A stretch of DNA of 39,678 nucleotides from Rikenellaceae bacterium (GTDB lineage Bacteria; Bacteroidota; Bacteroidia; Bacteroidales; Rikenellaceae), in the NCBI GenBank assembly GCA_031256675.1, contig JAIRQC010000022.1, forward strand, positions 1 to 39,678, written 5' to 3'. This document shows, piece by piece, positions 14,651 through 23,306 of this stretch. A program made the position numbers and the translations under genes. Position 1 is the first letter of the stretch; each line of letters begins with the position of its first letter. The notes beneath the pieces were generated by a model. It was not told the DNA's origin. It saw only the letters and a list, made by a program, of their open reading frames with translations, and searched no databases.

Positions 14651-17067
14651 TGACAGTGAAAAATATCGCAATATGCCTCGTTTCGTCCGTCGCGACAACG
14701 CTGCGCGCCGAAACCCGGCCGATGCCGACAGTCTATGACCGGAACTGTGAGTTCGGTTTCACGATGGCCGCCGCCGATTTCCCGAACGGCGACGTTGCCG
14801 TTGCCGGCTTTGACGGAGAGGGCGTGCAGCTGGCGCGTTTCGACCGTCTGGGGAACCAACGCTTCACGAAACGCTTCTCCTCCGGCGAACTGACCGCGAT
14901 AACCTCCGTCAGCGCCCTTCCCAACGATCGTTGCCTGCTCACGGGACGCTGCGAACCGGCGGCGAAAGGGCGCAGCTGCGCTACGGGACGCGCCGTGGTG
15001 ATCGCCCCCGACGGCGGCCTCGAGAGGTCGATCACGACAGGGGCGGAGATAACATCCGCGGCCATGCTTCCCGACGGCGGCCTCGTGCTGGCCGGAAACA
15101 CCCTCGACGCATCGGAACGCCGTCGCGGCATGGTGTGCAGGACGGACAGGGGCGGCAGGATACTGTATACGTACGTCTCTGCCTCCGGCGAGCGGTGCGA
15201 CCGTTTCGTCGTGCGTGGCGAGCGGTCGGAATACATCTGCGCCGCCTTCTCCTCCGAGGGCGGCGGCGAAACGGTCGGCCTCGACGGCGGCGGCAAACCG
15301 CTGTTCGTCACGACGCTCTCCGGTGCGGGCTTCACGACGGAGCAGATGATCGCCCCACGCGCCGACGAGCTGTACCTCGTCGGCGAGGAGCGTCAGGGCG
15401 GCGGTGAGGCTGTCAAGATCGGACGCGACGGGCAGATCATATTCCGCCGCCGCATCATCCCCGACAACCCATCTCTACGCCTCGACAGGCTCATATCCTG
15501 CCCCGGAGGCGAGCTTCTGGTGGGCGGCGGCGACGACTCCACCGCCTGTTTCGCCCTGATGCGCGGCGACGGCACGCGGCTCGCCCTCGGCATGGAGCCG
15601 GGCCGCGTGAGCGACATGGCCGTCGACCGCGCCACAGGCCACTGCTTCGTGAGCATCTACGACCCGCAGGCAGGGCGCGGCAAGATAATCAGGCTCTCCC
15701 CGCTCGGCGCGCGCCTTTACGAAAAGGCCACGGCGGTCGAATATAACGCGCTGCGCGTAAATCCGGACGGCGAACTGCTCATGGCGAGCGCCGCCTCGGG
15801 ACGGCTGAGCATGTTGTCGCCCGGCGGCGAGTTGCTGTTCGACCGTTACGCCGCCGACGAGGGGCCGACCGGCTTCGCCGACGTTTTTCTGCCTCCGGCG
15901 GGCGAGGCGCTGTTCATCGACGGACGGGGGCGTATGGTCAAGTTCGCCCACGGCGTGCGGGTTAACGACGTGCGGGTGGAGAAACCTCTCGGCGGACGCG
16001 CTTCGGCCCTGTTCACGGTGACGCTGTCGGGCTACGGCTTCTCGGCGGAGGGATCGCCGCTGCCGGTGACGGTCGACTACCGCACACGTCCGCTCACGGC
16101 GACCGAAGGGGTGGGTTTCGTCCCCGTCGCAGGGACGATCTCTTTCGTCCCCGGAGGTGGGCAGGATACCTTCACGGTGGAGGTTCCGGTCAATGCCAAC
16201 GACCTTCTGGAGGGCGACCGCACTTTCGCGCTCGAACTATCGGGGGTGGTTAACAGCTATCCTGTACGTCCCACGGGCATGGCCGTCATCAAAGATCAGG
16301 CTGCCGTCGTAAAACTTGTCGAAACCTCGCCAGGTGTGGAGGGCGGCGCCGAGGTCATGTTCGAGCTGGGCATATTCAAAAGCGACGGCAAGCCGCTGAT
16401 CAACAGTACAGGGGCGGACATAGTCGTCGACGGGCGTTACGGCGGCGGCACGGCCGACGAACTCGATTACGATACGGGCCGACGGCCGCGCCTTGCAATA
16501 TCCGACGGACGGCACGGCGGACGCTTCAATGTGGCCGTCTTGGAAGACGCCCGCTACGAAGCTGTCAAGAGCGTGAGCGTCGAGTTCGACAGGGTCCACG
16601 CCATGAGCACGGCGGAGGTTTCGTTCGGCGAGGCCGCTTCGCTCCTGTGCGTCGGCGCGATACTCGATCAGGAGGCGATGGTGGCGATCGAACCGCTCGG
16701 CGACCGTGCCTTCTGTGCGAACAATACTCTGGGCGGCATGTTCCGTATTTCGCTTGTCCGCGCCCGCGACGGCGCGCCGCAGACCAACAACAGCGGCGAC
16801 GACATTGTGGTGACCGTCGAGGTGGACAGCAGCAGCACGGCGCGTCAGGGCGAACATTTCGTGCTGACCAACGCCCACGATCTGCGTATCCCCGCGGGCG
16901 GACGCAGCGGGACGGTCAACCTGAACGGCATGGCGCTCCACTCTTCGGCCCCCGGGCCGAAGGGGGTAACGGTGAATATCACGAAAATAAGGGCGCGGGG
17001 CGATGCGGGGCCGATAAGGGTCTCCCCTGCAAAGGGCTCCGCCACAGTTATGATACGTAATGAATAA
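14647..17067 (+). CDS. Secreted propeller and Calx-beta surface protein
   Basis: The true start is the ATG in the ATGA overlap at 14647; the frame runs open further upstream inside the preceding gene, but a signal peptide (MTVKNIAICLVSSVATTLRA) begins only here. The 806-residue product has a long beta-propeller-like N-terminal part (residues about 25-440, with many GGL/GGD turns and repeated 'LPDGGLVLAGN'-type blades). Three beta-sandwich domains follow; the first (about 445-545) has the Calx-beta pattern of ATEGVGFVPVAGTISFVPG. Calx-beta domains are adhesion or calcium-binding modules of surface proteins. It has no lipobox and no T9SS sorting domain that I can recognise. Confidence 0.65.
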   Translation: MMTVKNIAICLVSSVATTLRAETRPMPTVYDRNCEFGFTMAAADFPNGDVAVAGFDGEGVQLARFDRLGNQRFTKRFSSGELTAITSVSALPNDRCLLTGRCEPAAKGRSCATGRAVVIAPDGGLERSITTGAEITSAAMLPDGGLVLAGNTLDASERRRGMVCRTDRGGRILYTYVSASGERCDRFVVRGERSEYICAAFSSEGGGETVGLDGGGKPLFVTTLSGAGFTTEQMIAPRADELYLVGEERQGGGEAVKIGRDGQIIFRRRIIPDNPSLRLDRLISCPGGELLVGGGDDSTACFALMRGDGTRLALGMEPGRVSDMAVDRATGHCFVSIYDPQAGRGKIIRLSPLGARLYEKATAVEYNALRVNPDGELLMASAASGRLSMLSPGGELLFDRYAADEGPTGFADVFLPPAGEALFIDGRGRMVKFAHGVRVNDVRVEKPLGGRASALFTVTLSGYGFSAEGSPLPVTVDYRTRPLTATEGVGFVPVAGTISFVPGGGQDTFTVEVPVNANDLLEGDRTFALELSGVVNSYPVRPTGMAVIKDQAAVVKLVETSPGVEGGAEVMFELGIFKSDGKPLINSTGADIVVDGRYGGGTADELDYDTGRRPRLAISDGRHGGRFNVAVLEDARYEAVKSVSVEFDRVHAMSTAEVSFGEAASLLCVGAILDQEAMVAIEPLGDRAFCANNTLGGMFRISLVRARDGAPQTNNSGDDIVVTVEVDSSSTARQGEHFVLTNAHDLRIPAGGRSGTVNLNGMALHSSAPGPKGVTVNITKIRARGDAGPIRVSPAKGSATVMIRNE

Positions 17068-19357
17068 CGCTATGAGATCGGGCTGGATTATCTTTGCTGC
17101 GGGGTTTGCGTTATGTGCCTGCAACAGCGATGCGAACCTCTCCGCGCCGGGCGGCAGAAACCTTGTGATTGTCCCGACGGGCAGGGCAGTCTCGACGGCT
17201 GCCGACACGCGGATATATGCTTTCGTCGGCGCGGGAGCTTCGCGCGGGGAGTTCAGTCACAGGATATTGCGTATAGGCGACACGGGCGGCACGCTTTCGG
17301 CGGCCCTGCCCGTCGGGACGTGGGACCTGGCGCTGGTATCCTGCGACGACGTTCAGGTCATGGACAAACTCGTCGCCCCCCTTACGGGGGTGGGGCGGGC
17401 GCAGTGCAGGATGTACGAGCTTGCGCCTCAGGGGGGAACGCTCCCCTCGGCCCCCGAACTCTACACCGCCCGCGTGGACGCCCAGCGCATCGAGGCCGAC
17501 AAGTCGCACTCCGCCTCCGCCTCGTTCGCGCGCAACGTGGCCATGATCAAGGTGGTGGTCGGCGAGGTCAAGGGCATGAAGACCGACGGGCAGCACTCGG
17601 TATACCTCGGCGACGTGCCCACGATCCTCGACTGGGAGGGCGGGCTCTACCCTGACAGGAACAATCCCGCCACAAGCACGGCAAAGATGCGCGGCGCGCT
17701 GGCCATCTCGGACGTTGCGGGCGGGATGCAGCGCAGCGACACGGCGGTGTTCATCGTCCCTGCCCACAGGGGGAGCGATTTCCTCTCCGCCAACCCCGCC
17801 GACACCGCTACGCACAACCTATCCGTGTCGGTCGACCTGGCCCTCGCCGACGGGTCGCGCTACGTCCGCAACGACGTGAAGCTGCCGGTAGTCCCGAAAG
17901 CGAATAAAATACTGGTTGTGAACCTGCTGGTGCGTGGCTCGCTGGAGGTGAGGTCGAGCGTCCTCGATTGGAAGGACGAGAAGCTCTCCGCCGACATTTC
18001 GCACACCGAGCTCAGCGTCGACAAAAGCAGCGTCGGTCTCTCGCAGCGCGATACCATGACCGTGCGCACCAACGCCTCCTCCACCCCCCGCCTCACATCG
18101 GGAGCAACGTGGCTCACGGCACGTTTCATCGACTCGGTGCGCGTCGTCCTGACTGCCGATTCGGCAAGCTACACCGTCCCGCGCTCGACGTGGGTCGATG
18201 TAAGCGTGAACAACGCGACCAAACGGATCTCTGTCACCCAGCGTCCCGACAAAGGCACCATAACGGCCTCGCCCGCGCGCCTGTGGATGTCGCCCTCCGC
18301 CGGCAACGCCTCGCGCACCGTCTCGCTGTGGAGCACAGGGCCGTGGCGGATCGCCTCCGCGCTTACCAAAGCCAATGCCTCGCCTTCCGGCGGCAACCCC
18401 TATACCGGCTCGATAACCCTCGCCCGCCGAAGCAACCCCACCGATAACGGCAATTACACAATGTACGGCGACGATACGCTCACTCTGTGCAACGACAGGA
18501 CTTTCGAGACGGTCAGCGTCCCCATGTCGAACATTTACATGCGCTCTGACGACGTCTACATAAACAATCCCCACGGGGCCGACACGACCGTGGTCTCCGA
18601 CAAGATAGAGGTTTTCGGCGGCTCGCGCCGGTTTACCGTGACCTCCAAGCCGTCGTGGATAACCTCCGCCACATGCGACCCCAACGGGCGGTTGAAGCTC
18701 ACGGCCCTTCGCGACCCTGTTGACAACGGCCGAGACGGAATGATGACCATCGTCAACGCCGACGACACGAGCTATACCATTAAGGTGAAGATAACGCAGG
18801 ACTTCAACGTATTAATACCCGCGTTCAACTATTTCGTCCTCAAATACACATGGGTGAAGGGCGACGCCGACGTTGCTTTTCGCTTCACGGGCAACGGGGC
18901 CCCGTTCGACGACAAGCCAGTCGGATACGACATGGGCTCTGTCAACGGGGTGATGCATGACAATAAGCTGTTGTGCAAGTGGGGGGGCGACGCGCGCGGA
19001 AGCGATGGCGAAACGGTATTCTTCAATGCCCCTGTGATCGACGGAAGCAGCGGCACGCTGCCGCGCAACATCACCATGGAGGCCTACGCCACATGGTACG
19101 ATCTCGGCATAGCGCCGGCGGGAGTGACGCTGACCGTATCGGCCTATCTCGGCGGCACGATGGTACAGCAGGGCACCAACTTCGTCAACAGTGGCGGGTC
19201 GCTGCTCTACAAAACGGGAAAAACCCTGCGTGTAACAACGACAAGGGGCGGACACAACAACTATGCTTCCGGCGGCTACACCAAAATGTGCACCATAGTC
19301 TACGACCGGTTCAAACATTCGGCGTATGTAATATGGAACGCCCCTGAGTGGCCCTAA
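17060..19357 (+). CDS. BACON-domain fimbrial adhesin-like lipoprotein
   Basis: A 765-residue lipoprotein overlapping the previous gene by 8 bases, with lipobox Cys21 (ALCAC); the ATG at 17072 would also keep this signal. The N-terminal 300 residues are fimbrillin/Mfa2-like: early TRIYAFVG, and a VYLGDVPTILDWEGGLYPD section. About 320-390 and 400-590 resemble BACON-type beta-sandwich domains (SGATWLTARF..., KPSWITSATCDPNGRLKLTA). The last 170 residues form a separate aromatic- and Gly-rich domain (FRFTGNGAPFDDKPVGYDMG), which I do not recognise and which could be the binding tip. It would fit a tip or accessory subunit. Confidence 0.6.
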   Translation: MNNAMRSGWIIFAAGFALCACNSDANLSAPGGRNLVIVPTGRAVSTAADTRIYAFVGAGASRGEFSHRILRIGDTGGTLSAALPVGTWDLALVSCDDVQVMDKLVAPLTGVGRAQCRMYELAPQGGTLPSAPELYTARVDAQRIEADKSHSASASFARNVAMIKVVVGEVKGMKTDGQHSVYLGDVPTILDWEGGLYPDRNNPATSTAKMRGALAISDVAGGMQRSDTAVFIVPAHRGSDFLSANPADTATHNLSVSVDLALADGSRYVRNDVKLPVVPKANKILVVNLLVRGSLEVRSSVLDWKDEKLSADISHTELSVDKSSVGLSQRDTMTVRTNASSTPRLTSGATWLTARFIDSVRVVLTADSASYTVPRSTWVDVSVNNATKRISVTQRPDKGTITASPARLWMSPSAGNASRTVSLWSTGPWRIASALTKANASPSGGNPYTGSITLARRSNPTDNGNYTMYGDDTLTLCNDRTFETVSVPMSNIYMRSDDVYINNPHGADTTVVSDKIEVFGGSRRFTVTSKPSWITSATCDPNGRLKLTALRDPVDNGRDGMMTIVNADDTSYTIKVKITQDFNVLIPAFNYFVLKYTWVKGDADVAFRFTGNGAPFDDKPVGYDMGSVNGVMHDNKLLCKWGGDARGSDGETVFFNAPVIDGSSGTLPRNITMEAYATWYDLGIAPAGVTLTVSAYLGGTMVQQGTNFVNSGGSLLYKTGKTLRVTTTRGGHNNYASGGYTKMCTIVYDRFKHSAYVIWNAPEWP

Positions 19358-19362
19358 AATCA

Positions 19363-20991
19363 ATGACTGTCATGAAAGCACTGCAATATGTCGCGCTTGC
19401 GCTCGCTTTGACCGCGTGCCGCGAACAAAGATTGGCCGAGGCCCCGCAGCAGGGGCGCGTAACGGTAAATTTCAGGGTGACGCTACCCCCGCCCGCGCCG
19501 GTGGCCACCCGCGCCTGGGCCGACACAGACGTGGACAACGTCGACCTGCTGGTCTTCGACCACAACGGCCTGTTCGTCGAGCGCATTGCGGCCACGAACC
19601 TCTCCGGCCAGGGTAGCGCATGCAACTTCTCGGCCCGCATGGAGGTGAGCAACAAACCGCGCACCGTTTACTTCGTCGCCAACGGACGCCTGCCCGCCAC
19701 GGGCGGCGACCGCGTGAATTTCGCCTCCGTAACACCAGGCCTCCCCGACACGACGGCCATCCCCGGCCTGCGAACCATTCCCGACCTGACGGCGACCACG
19801 ACGGACGACATTTTGCCGCTGGCGATGTGGGGCCGCGCAACGCTCGCCTCCGTCACCTCCTCGATGACGATCGGCGATTTGAAACTGCTGCGCGCGGCGG
19901 CCTGCATCGAGGTGGGAACGCTCGCCCCCGACGCAGCCAACGGCCTCGGCAGGTTCGCTTTCACGGCGTTCAGCATAGACGGGGCTGCCGTCCGCGGCAA
20001 AGTCGCTCCGGTCGACTATCGCTCTCCCGCCGCAGTTCCGTCGGCCCCCAACGCCGCAGGAATACCCGACATGAATTACTACATCGACGCTGCGAGTGGA
20101 CGCTGGGCGCAGGCCTCCTCCCCGACGCTGTACGCATACGAGCGCAACAACTCGGCCGCCGACCATGCGAGCCTTATCATAAGGGGCGCCTACGACGGGC
20201 AGGACGGCTATTACCGGATAGTCATGGTCGACGCATCGGGAACCCCGCTCGACATTGTGCGCAACCATCGCTACACCGTCACGATTGTCCGGGCCGGCGG
20301 GGTGGGCTATCCGACCATTGCCGAAGCCCTTGCCAACGCCCCCTCCAATGCGCTCAAGGTTGCAATCGTCGACGGTCGCGACGAGGTTGCGCTCATCGCG
20401 ACCGACGGGCAGAACGAGTTGGGGATCTCGAACAATACGGTCGTCATCAGGGGGCTGGACACCGTCGCCCGGCACGATGTCGTCTCGGTGTACGCCACCC
20501 GCAGCGCGTCGCTCGCCGTTCGCAACTCGTGCCCCGCGCTCGTCGACGTTGCCATCTCGGCGCCGGACAGCAGGGGAATGTGCCGTATTTCGGCGCGCTG
20601 TGCCGGCGCGGAGGGGACGGGAACGCTCACGCTGACCGACGGTTCGCTCAGACAAACGATAGCGGTGGAGATCGCAGCCTTTGCAAAGGGCCTCAGCGAG
20701 GCCTCCGACAGCCTTTATGTCTCCGCCCCGTTCTTCTCCGCCGCCGACCGCCCGTGGCGGGCGGAGCTCATGGCCGGAGCGCAATACATCTGGCTGCACC
20801 ATTCGGCCTCGGCTGCGCCGACCTATCCGGGAGGGCTGGCCACGACATGGGGGCTCGCGTCCATATCGAGCGCCAATTTTGCGCGGGCCGACCTTTATGT
20901 CCACCGGAATGCAGCGGTGCGCGGCACGCTCGGATACAGCCGCATGTCGGGAGCAGGGCAGACTGTTGCACGCATGATATTCAATAAATGA
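19363..20991 (+). CDS. Second fimbrillin-like lipoprotein
   Basis: The 542-residue product has a lipobox at Cys19 (LALTAC); the in-frame ATG at 19372 would give an even shorter signal. Strand VTVNFRVTLPPP and the cut-site-like ATRAW (Arg50) are followed by VDNVDLLVFDHNGLFVERI, the classic fimbrillin start of TRA, strand and VFD.NG. The C-terminal half (about 350-540) looks like one or two extra beta-sandwich domains with BACON-like TLTLTDGSLRQTIAVE. It is the last gene of the operon and starts six bases after its neighbour. A minor or tip fimbrillin is the likely role. Confidence 0.6.
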   Translation: MTVMKALQYVALALALTACREQRLAEAPQQGRVTVNFRVTLPPPAPVATRAWADTDVDNVDLLVFDHNGLFVERIAATNLSGQGSACNFSARMEVSNKPRTVYFVANGRLPATGGDRVNFASVTPGLPDTTAIPGLRTIPDLTATTTDDILPLAMWGRATLASVTSSMTIGDLKLLRAAACIEVGTLAPDAANGLGRFAFTAFSIDGAAVRGKVAPVDYRSPAAVPSAPNAAGIPDMNYYIDAASGRWAQASSPTLYAYERNNSAADHASLIIRGAYDGQDGYYRIVMVDASGTPLDIVRNHRYTVTIVRAGGVGYPTIAEALANAPSNALKVAIVDGRDEVALIATDGQNELGISNNTVVIRGLDTVARHDVVSVYATRSASLAVRNSCPALVDVAISAPDSRGMCRISARCAGAEGTGTLTLTDGSLRQTIAVEIAAFAKGLSEASDSLYVSAPFFSAADRPWRAELMAGAQYIWLHHSASAAPTYPGGLATTWGLASISSANFARADLYVHRNAAVRGTLGYSRMSGAGQTVARMIFNK

Positions 20992-21010
20992 GCCGGATTA
21001 AAAAAATTAG

Positions 21011-21018
21011 TAAATTTG
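21011..21018 (+). promoter_or_regulatory. -7 box before the tandem regulator genes
   Basis: TAAATTTG fits TAnnTTTG and lies 23 bases before the ATG at 21042. The bases just upstream are A-rich but no -33 TTTG is seen. It would start transcripts for the two tandem regulators independently of the surface-protein operon. Confidence 0.45.
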
Positions 21019-21041
21019 CGCGGTGATTTAACTGTCGTTCC

Positions 21042-22001
21042 ATGCGCCTTTACGACCGTTTTCTGGAGGCCCTGACCGGCCGGTTCACGCGCAAGTCGGA
21101 CCTGGTCAACGCTTTGGCCGATATTCTCCCGCTGGAGAAAGACAACATCTATCGCCGCCTGCGCCGCGACGTGCTCTTCACCACCGAGGAGATAATGCGG
21201 ATAGCCGGAGCATGGAACATCTCGATAGACAACCTGATCTGGTCGCATTCGGGCAAGTCGCGCGCCCTGCGTTTCAACATGATCGAGTATGTCGACCCGA
21301 GGGAGGAGGACTACATGCTGCTGGAGGAGTACAACCGCGTGCTGGCAGCCGTAGGCAACGACCCTTCGGGACGGGCGACAGAGGTGACGGGCTCCCTGCC
21401 CCGGTCGCTGTACGCCCGCTCGGAGCTCCTGACCCGCTTCTTCACCATGAAATGGCGTTACAAGTATGGCCGCTACGAGGATGTGCTCTCGCTCGGCGAG
21501 GTACGCATATCCGAGCGCATGAAGAGGCTCGAGGCGGAGTATGTCGAACTCGTGCACAATATCCCCCGCGTATGCAAGCTGCACGACAGCCGTTTTGTCG
21601 AGCGGCTGGTTGACGAGATCCTCTATTTCCACTCCGTGGGGATGGTGACCGGGACGGAGGTCGTCCTGCTGAGGGACGAACTGCTGGCGCTTGTCGATTA
21701 CATGGAGGAGATCGCCGCCAAAGGCCGCTTTGCGGATACGGGCAACGAGATGGCGTTTTACGTCTCGCCGTTGCAGCTCGAGACCGAGTGCCTGCTCTAC
21801 GGTTCCCGCGACATGACGTTGAGCATGGTCAAGATACTGGAGCGCAACGCCATATCATCATACGACAGTAAAGTCTTCGCCCGGTTCACGAACATGGTGC
21901 AGTCGATCACCCGCTCGTCGGCGCTCATGTCGGCGAGCAACAGCCTGCAGCGTACCGGATTTTTCACCCGACAACGGGCGACGATCTCTTCAATGATATG
22001 A
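21042..22001 (+). CDS. Tandem paralogous HTH protein A
   Basis: A 319-residue protein whose first 70 residues form a helix-turn-helix-like domain: TRKSDLVNALADILPLEKDN, IYRRLRRDVLFTTEEIMRIA, then WNISIDNLI. The remainder is helical with alternating charged and aromatic residues. It is paralogous to the next gene, sharing the 'YRRL....FT.EE..R.A...NIS.D' pattern over the N-terminal part and similar length and C-terminal features. I do not recognise the family in detail; a DNA-binding regulator of the neighbouring surface operon is a reasonable inference. Its stop overlaps the start of the paralogue (ATGA). Confidence 0.6.
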   Translation: MRLYDRFLEALTGRFTRKSDLVNALADILPLEKDNIYRRLRRDVLFTTEEIMRIAGAWNISIDNLIWSHSGKSRALRFNMIEYVDPREEDYMLLEEYNRVLAAVGNDPSGRATEVTGSLPRSLYARSELLTRFFTMKWRYKYGRYEDVLSLGEVRISERMKRLEAEYVELVHNIPRVCKLHDSRFVERLVDEILYFHSVGMVTGTEVVLLRDELLALVDYMEEIAAKGRFADTGNEMAFYVSPLQLETECLLYGSRDMTLSMVKILERNAISSYDSKVFARFTNMVQSITRSSALMSASNSLQRTGFFTRQRATISSMI

Positions 22002-22969
22002 AAAACTCTGATTTCAACAGGAAATTCCGCGAAAGGCTGCTCGAAAAGAACCCCACGAAGGGCGACTGCGCAGAACTGCTGTCCGACATGTTGCAGATCG
22101 ACAAGGTGTCGGCCTACCGCCGTCTGTCGGGCAGGATAAACTTCACCGCCGAAGAGGTGGCGCGGCTGGCCTCGAAGTTCAACATCTCGCTCGACGCCAT
22201 TCTCGACGAGGTTTACGACGACCGGCAGAAATCCATGCGGCTGGAGTTCTGGGAACATTACGGCGGGCTGAACGTGAACATGGTCGTGGAGGAGAACATC
22301 GCCTTTTTCGAGGACTTCGTCATGCGCCCCGACTCGGAGATGGGGCTGGCGATAGACCGTGTAGCCTCCATACAGGCCATTCACCACGAGGCGCTGTTCC
22401 GTTTTCTGTTCTTCAAGTGGGGGCACTACTTCACCGACCTGCCCGAGTTCCGCCGCTTCGACACCGTCACGCCCCCGGCGCGTTCGCGCACGCTCTTCGA
22501 ACGCTATGCCGAGTTGTACACCCACATCAAATACACCTTCTACATCTGGGACGACAAGATAATGTCCAACATGGCGGGCGACATAAAATATTTCCGCGGG
22601 CTCGGGGCGCTCTGCGCGCAGGATGTGGCCGACATAAAGGAGGACATGATGCGGATGCTGCGCAAAATGGAGGAGGCCGCCGCCGCAGGGCGCTATCCCG
22701 CCACCGGCAACCGTTTCGAGCTCTACCACTCGTCGCTCCCCATCCCCGGCTCGCACATGTACACCTCCGCCGGACAGGCCATTACATACCATCTGGGGGC
22801 CTTCGTCATCCGCACGCTGTACACGGCGCAAAAGGATTATGTCGAAGAGATGAAGCAGTCGATCAACCGGATAAAGAACGGCGCCATACTCATCTCGGGC
22901 TGCGCCGAAAAGGAGCGCATGGCTTTCTTTGCCGACCAGCGCCGCATTGTCGAGTCAATAGACGAGTGA
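21998..22969 (+). CDS. Tandem paralogous HTH protein B
   Basis: The 323-residue paralogue of the preceding gene starts in an ATGA overlap, so the two are translated together. Its N-terminal part reads KGDCAELLSDMLQIDKVSAY, RRLSGRINFTAEEVARLASK, FNISLDAIL, which lines up with protein A helix for helix. The C-terminal part is helical and rich in aromatic residues (YTHIKYTFYIWDDKIM), and could serve as a dimerisation or sensing domain. The pair could act as a heterodimer. Role and target are unknown. Confidence 0.6.
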   Translation: MKNSDFNRKFRERLLEKNPTKGDCAELLSDMLQIDKVSAYRRLSGRINFTAEEVARLASKFNISLDAILDEVYDDRQKSMRLEFWEHYGGLNVNMVVEENIAFFEDFVMRPDSEMGLAIDRVASIQAIHHEALFRFLFFKWGHYFTDLPEFRRFDTVTPPARSRTLFERYAELYTHIKYTFYIWDDKIMSNMAGDIKYFRGLGALCAQDVADIKEDMMRMLRKMEEAAAAGRYPATGNRFELYHSSLPIPGSHMYTSAGQAITYHLGAFVIRTLYTAQKDYVEEMKQSINRIKNGAILISGCAEKERMAFFADQRRIVESIDE

Positions 22970-23005
22970 GGCGCGCGGCCGCCGTTTTTTGCATAAACTG
23001 CATCT

Positions 23006-23031
23006 GCGGCGACGGCACAGTCCGTCGCCGC
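23006..23031 (+). terminator. Hairpin after the regulator pair
   Basis: GCGGCGACGG (23006-23015), a six-base loop CACAGT, and CCGTCGCCGC (23022-23031) form a perfect 10-bp stem 36 bases after the stop of the second regulator. The T-run after it is weak (GCCGTTTCATG), so it may be a terminator or only a stable 3' end. Confidence 0.5.
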
Positions 23032-23128
23032 GCCGTTTCATGTTCGCCTGACATGTTACGGTAATCATTTTGCAGCGGAGCTCGCGCGCGCAACATCAGA
23101 AGTGCTGGCTTTCGCGCTGTCTGGGCCA

Positions 23129-23136
23129 TATCTTTG
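23129..23136 (+). promoter_or_regulatory. -7 box upstream of the repeat-containing leader
   Basis: TATCTTTG (TAnnTTTG) lies 171 bases before the ATG of the lipoprotein gene. Transcription from here would give a leader of about 165 bases that carries the 10-bp repeats. No clear -33 box is seen. Confidence 0.45.
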
Positions 23137-23200
23137 CGCTGTTACGATCGGGAGGCGGCAGGCGTTTGTCACGGACGGCCTGTCGCTTCTTTCCGTCCCC

Positions 23201-23290
23201 GCCGGTTGCCTCCGGTTGCCTCCGTTTGCCTCCGTTTGCCTCCGGTTGTTGGCCGTCCCCGCCGTCTCCCGCCGGTTGCCGCCGTTTGCT
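23201..23290 (+). repeat. 10-bp tandem repeats in a leader region
   Basis: Five 10-bp units of the form (G/T)CCG(G/T)TTGCC run from 23201 to 23250 (the last one ends TT). Two more units in the same register occupy 23271-23290, after a 20-base C-rich spacer. They are non-coding if the lipoprotein starts at 23307. Because 10 is not a multiple of 3, they would shift the frame if translation began further upstream at 23070. Confidence 0.75.
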
Positions 23291-23306
23291 GCAAAACAGT
23301 CGTAAA

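Noticed and set aside
19620-20987. Arg-rich frame inside the second fimbrillin gene
   Set aside because: It is in another frame of the same strand with extreme Arg content, whereas the overlapping frame has signal peptide, TRA motif and beta-strand pattern.
23070-23306. Upstream start for the unknown lipoprotein
   Set aside because: The added residues are Ser/Pro/Arg-rich, include the 10-bp repeats, lie near a -7 box and would bury the signal peptide.
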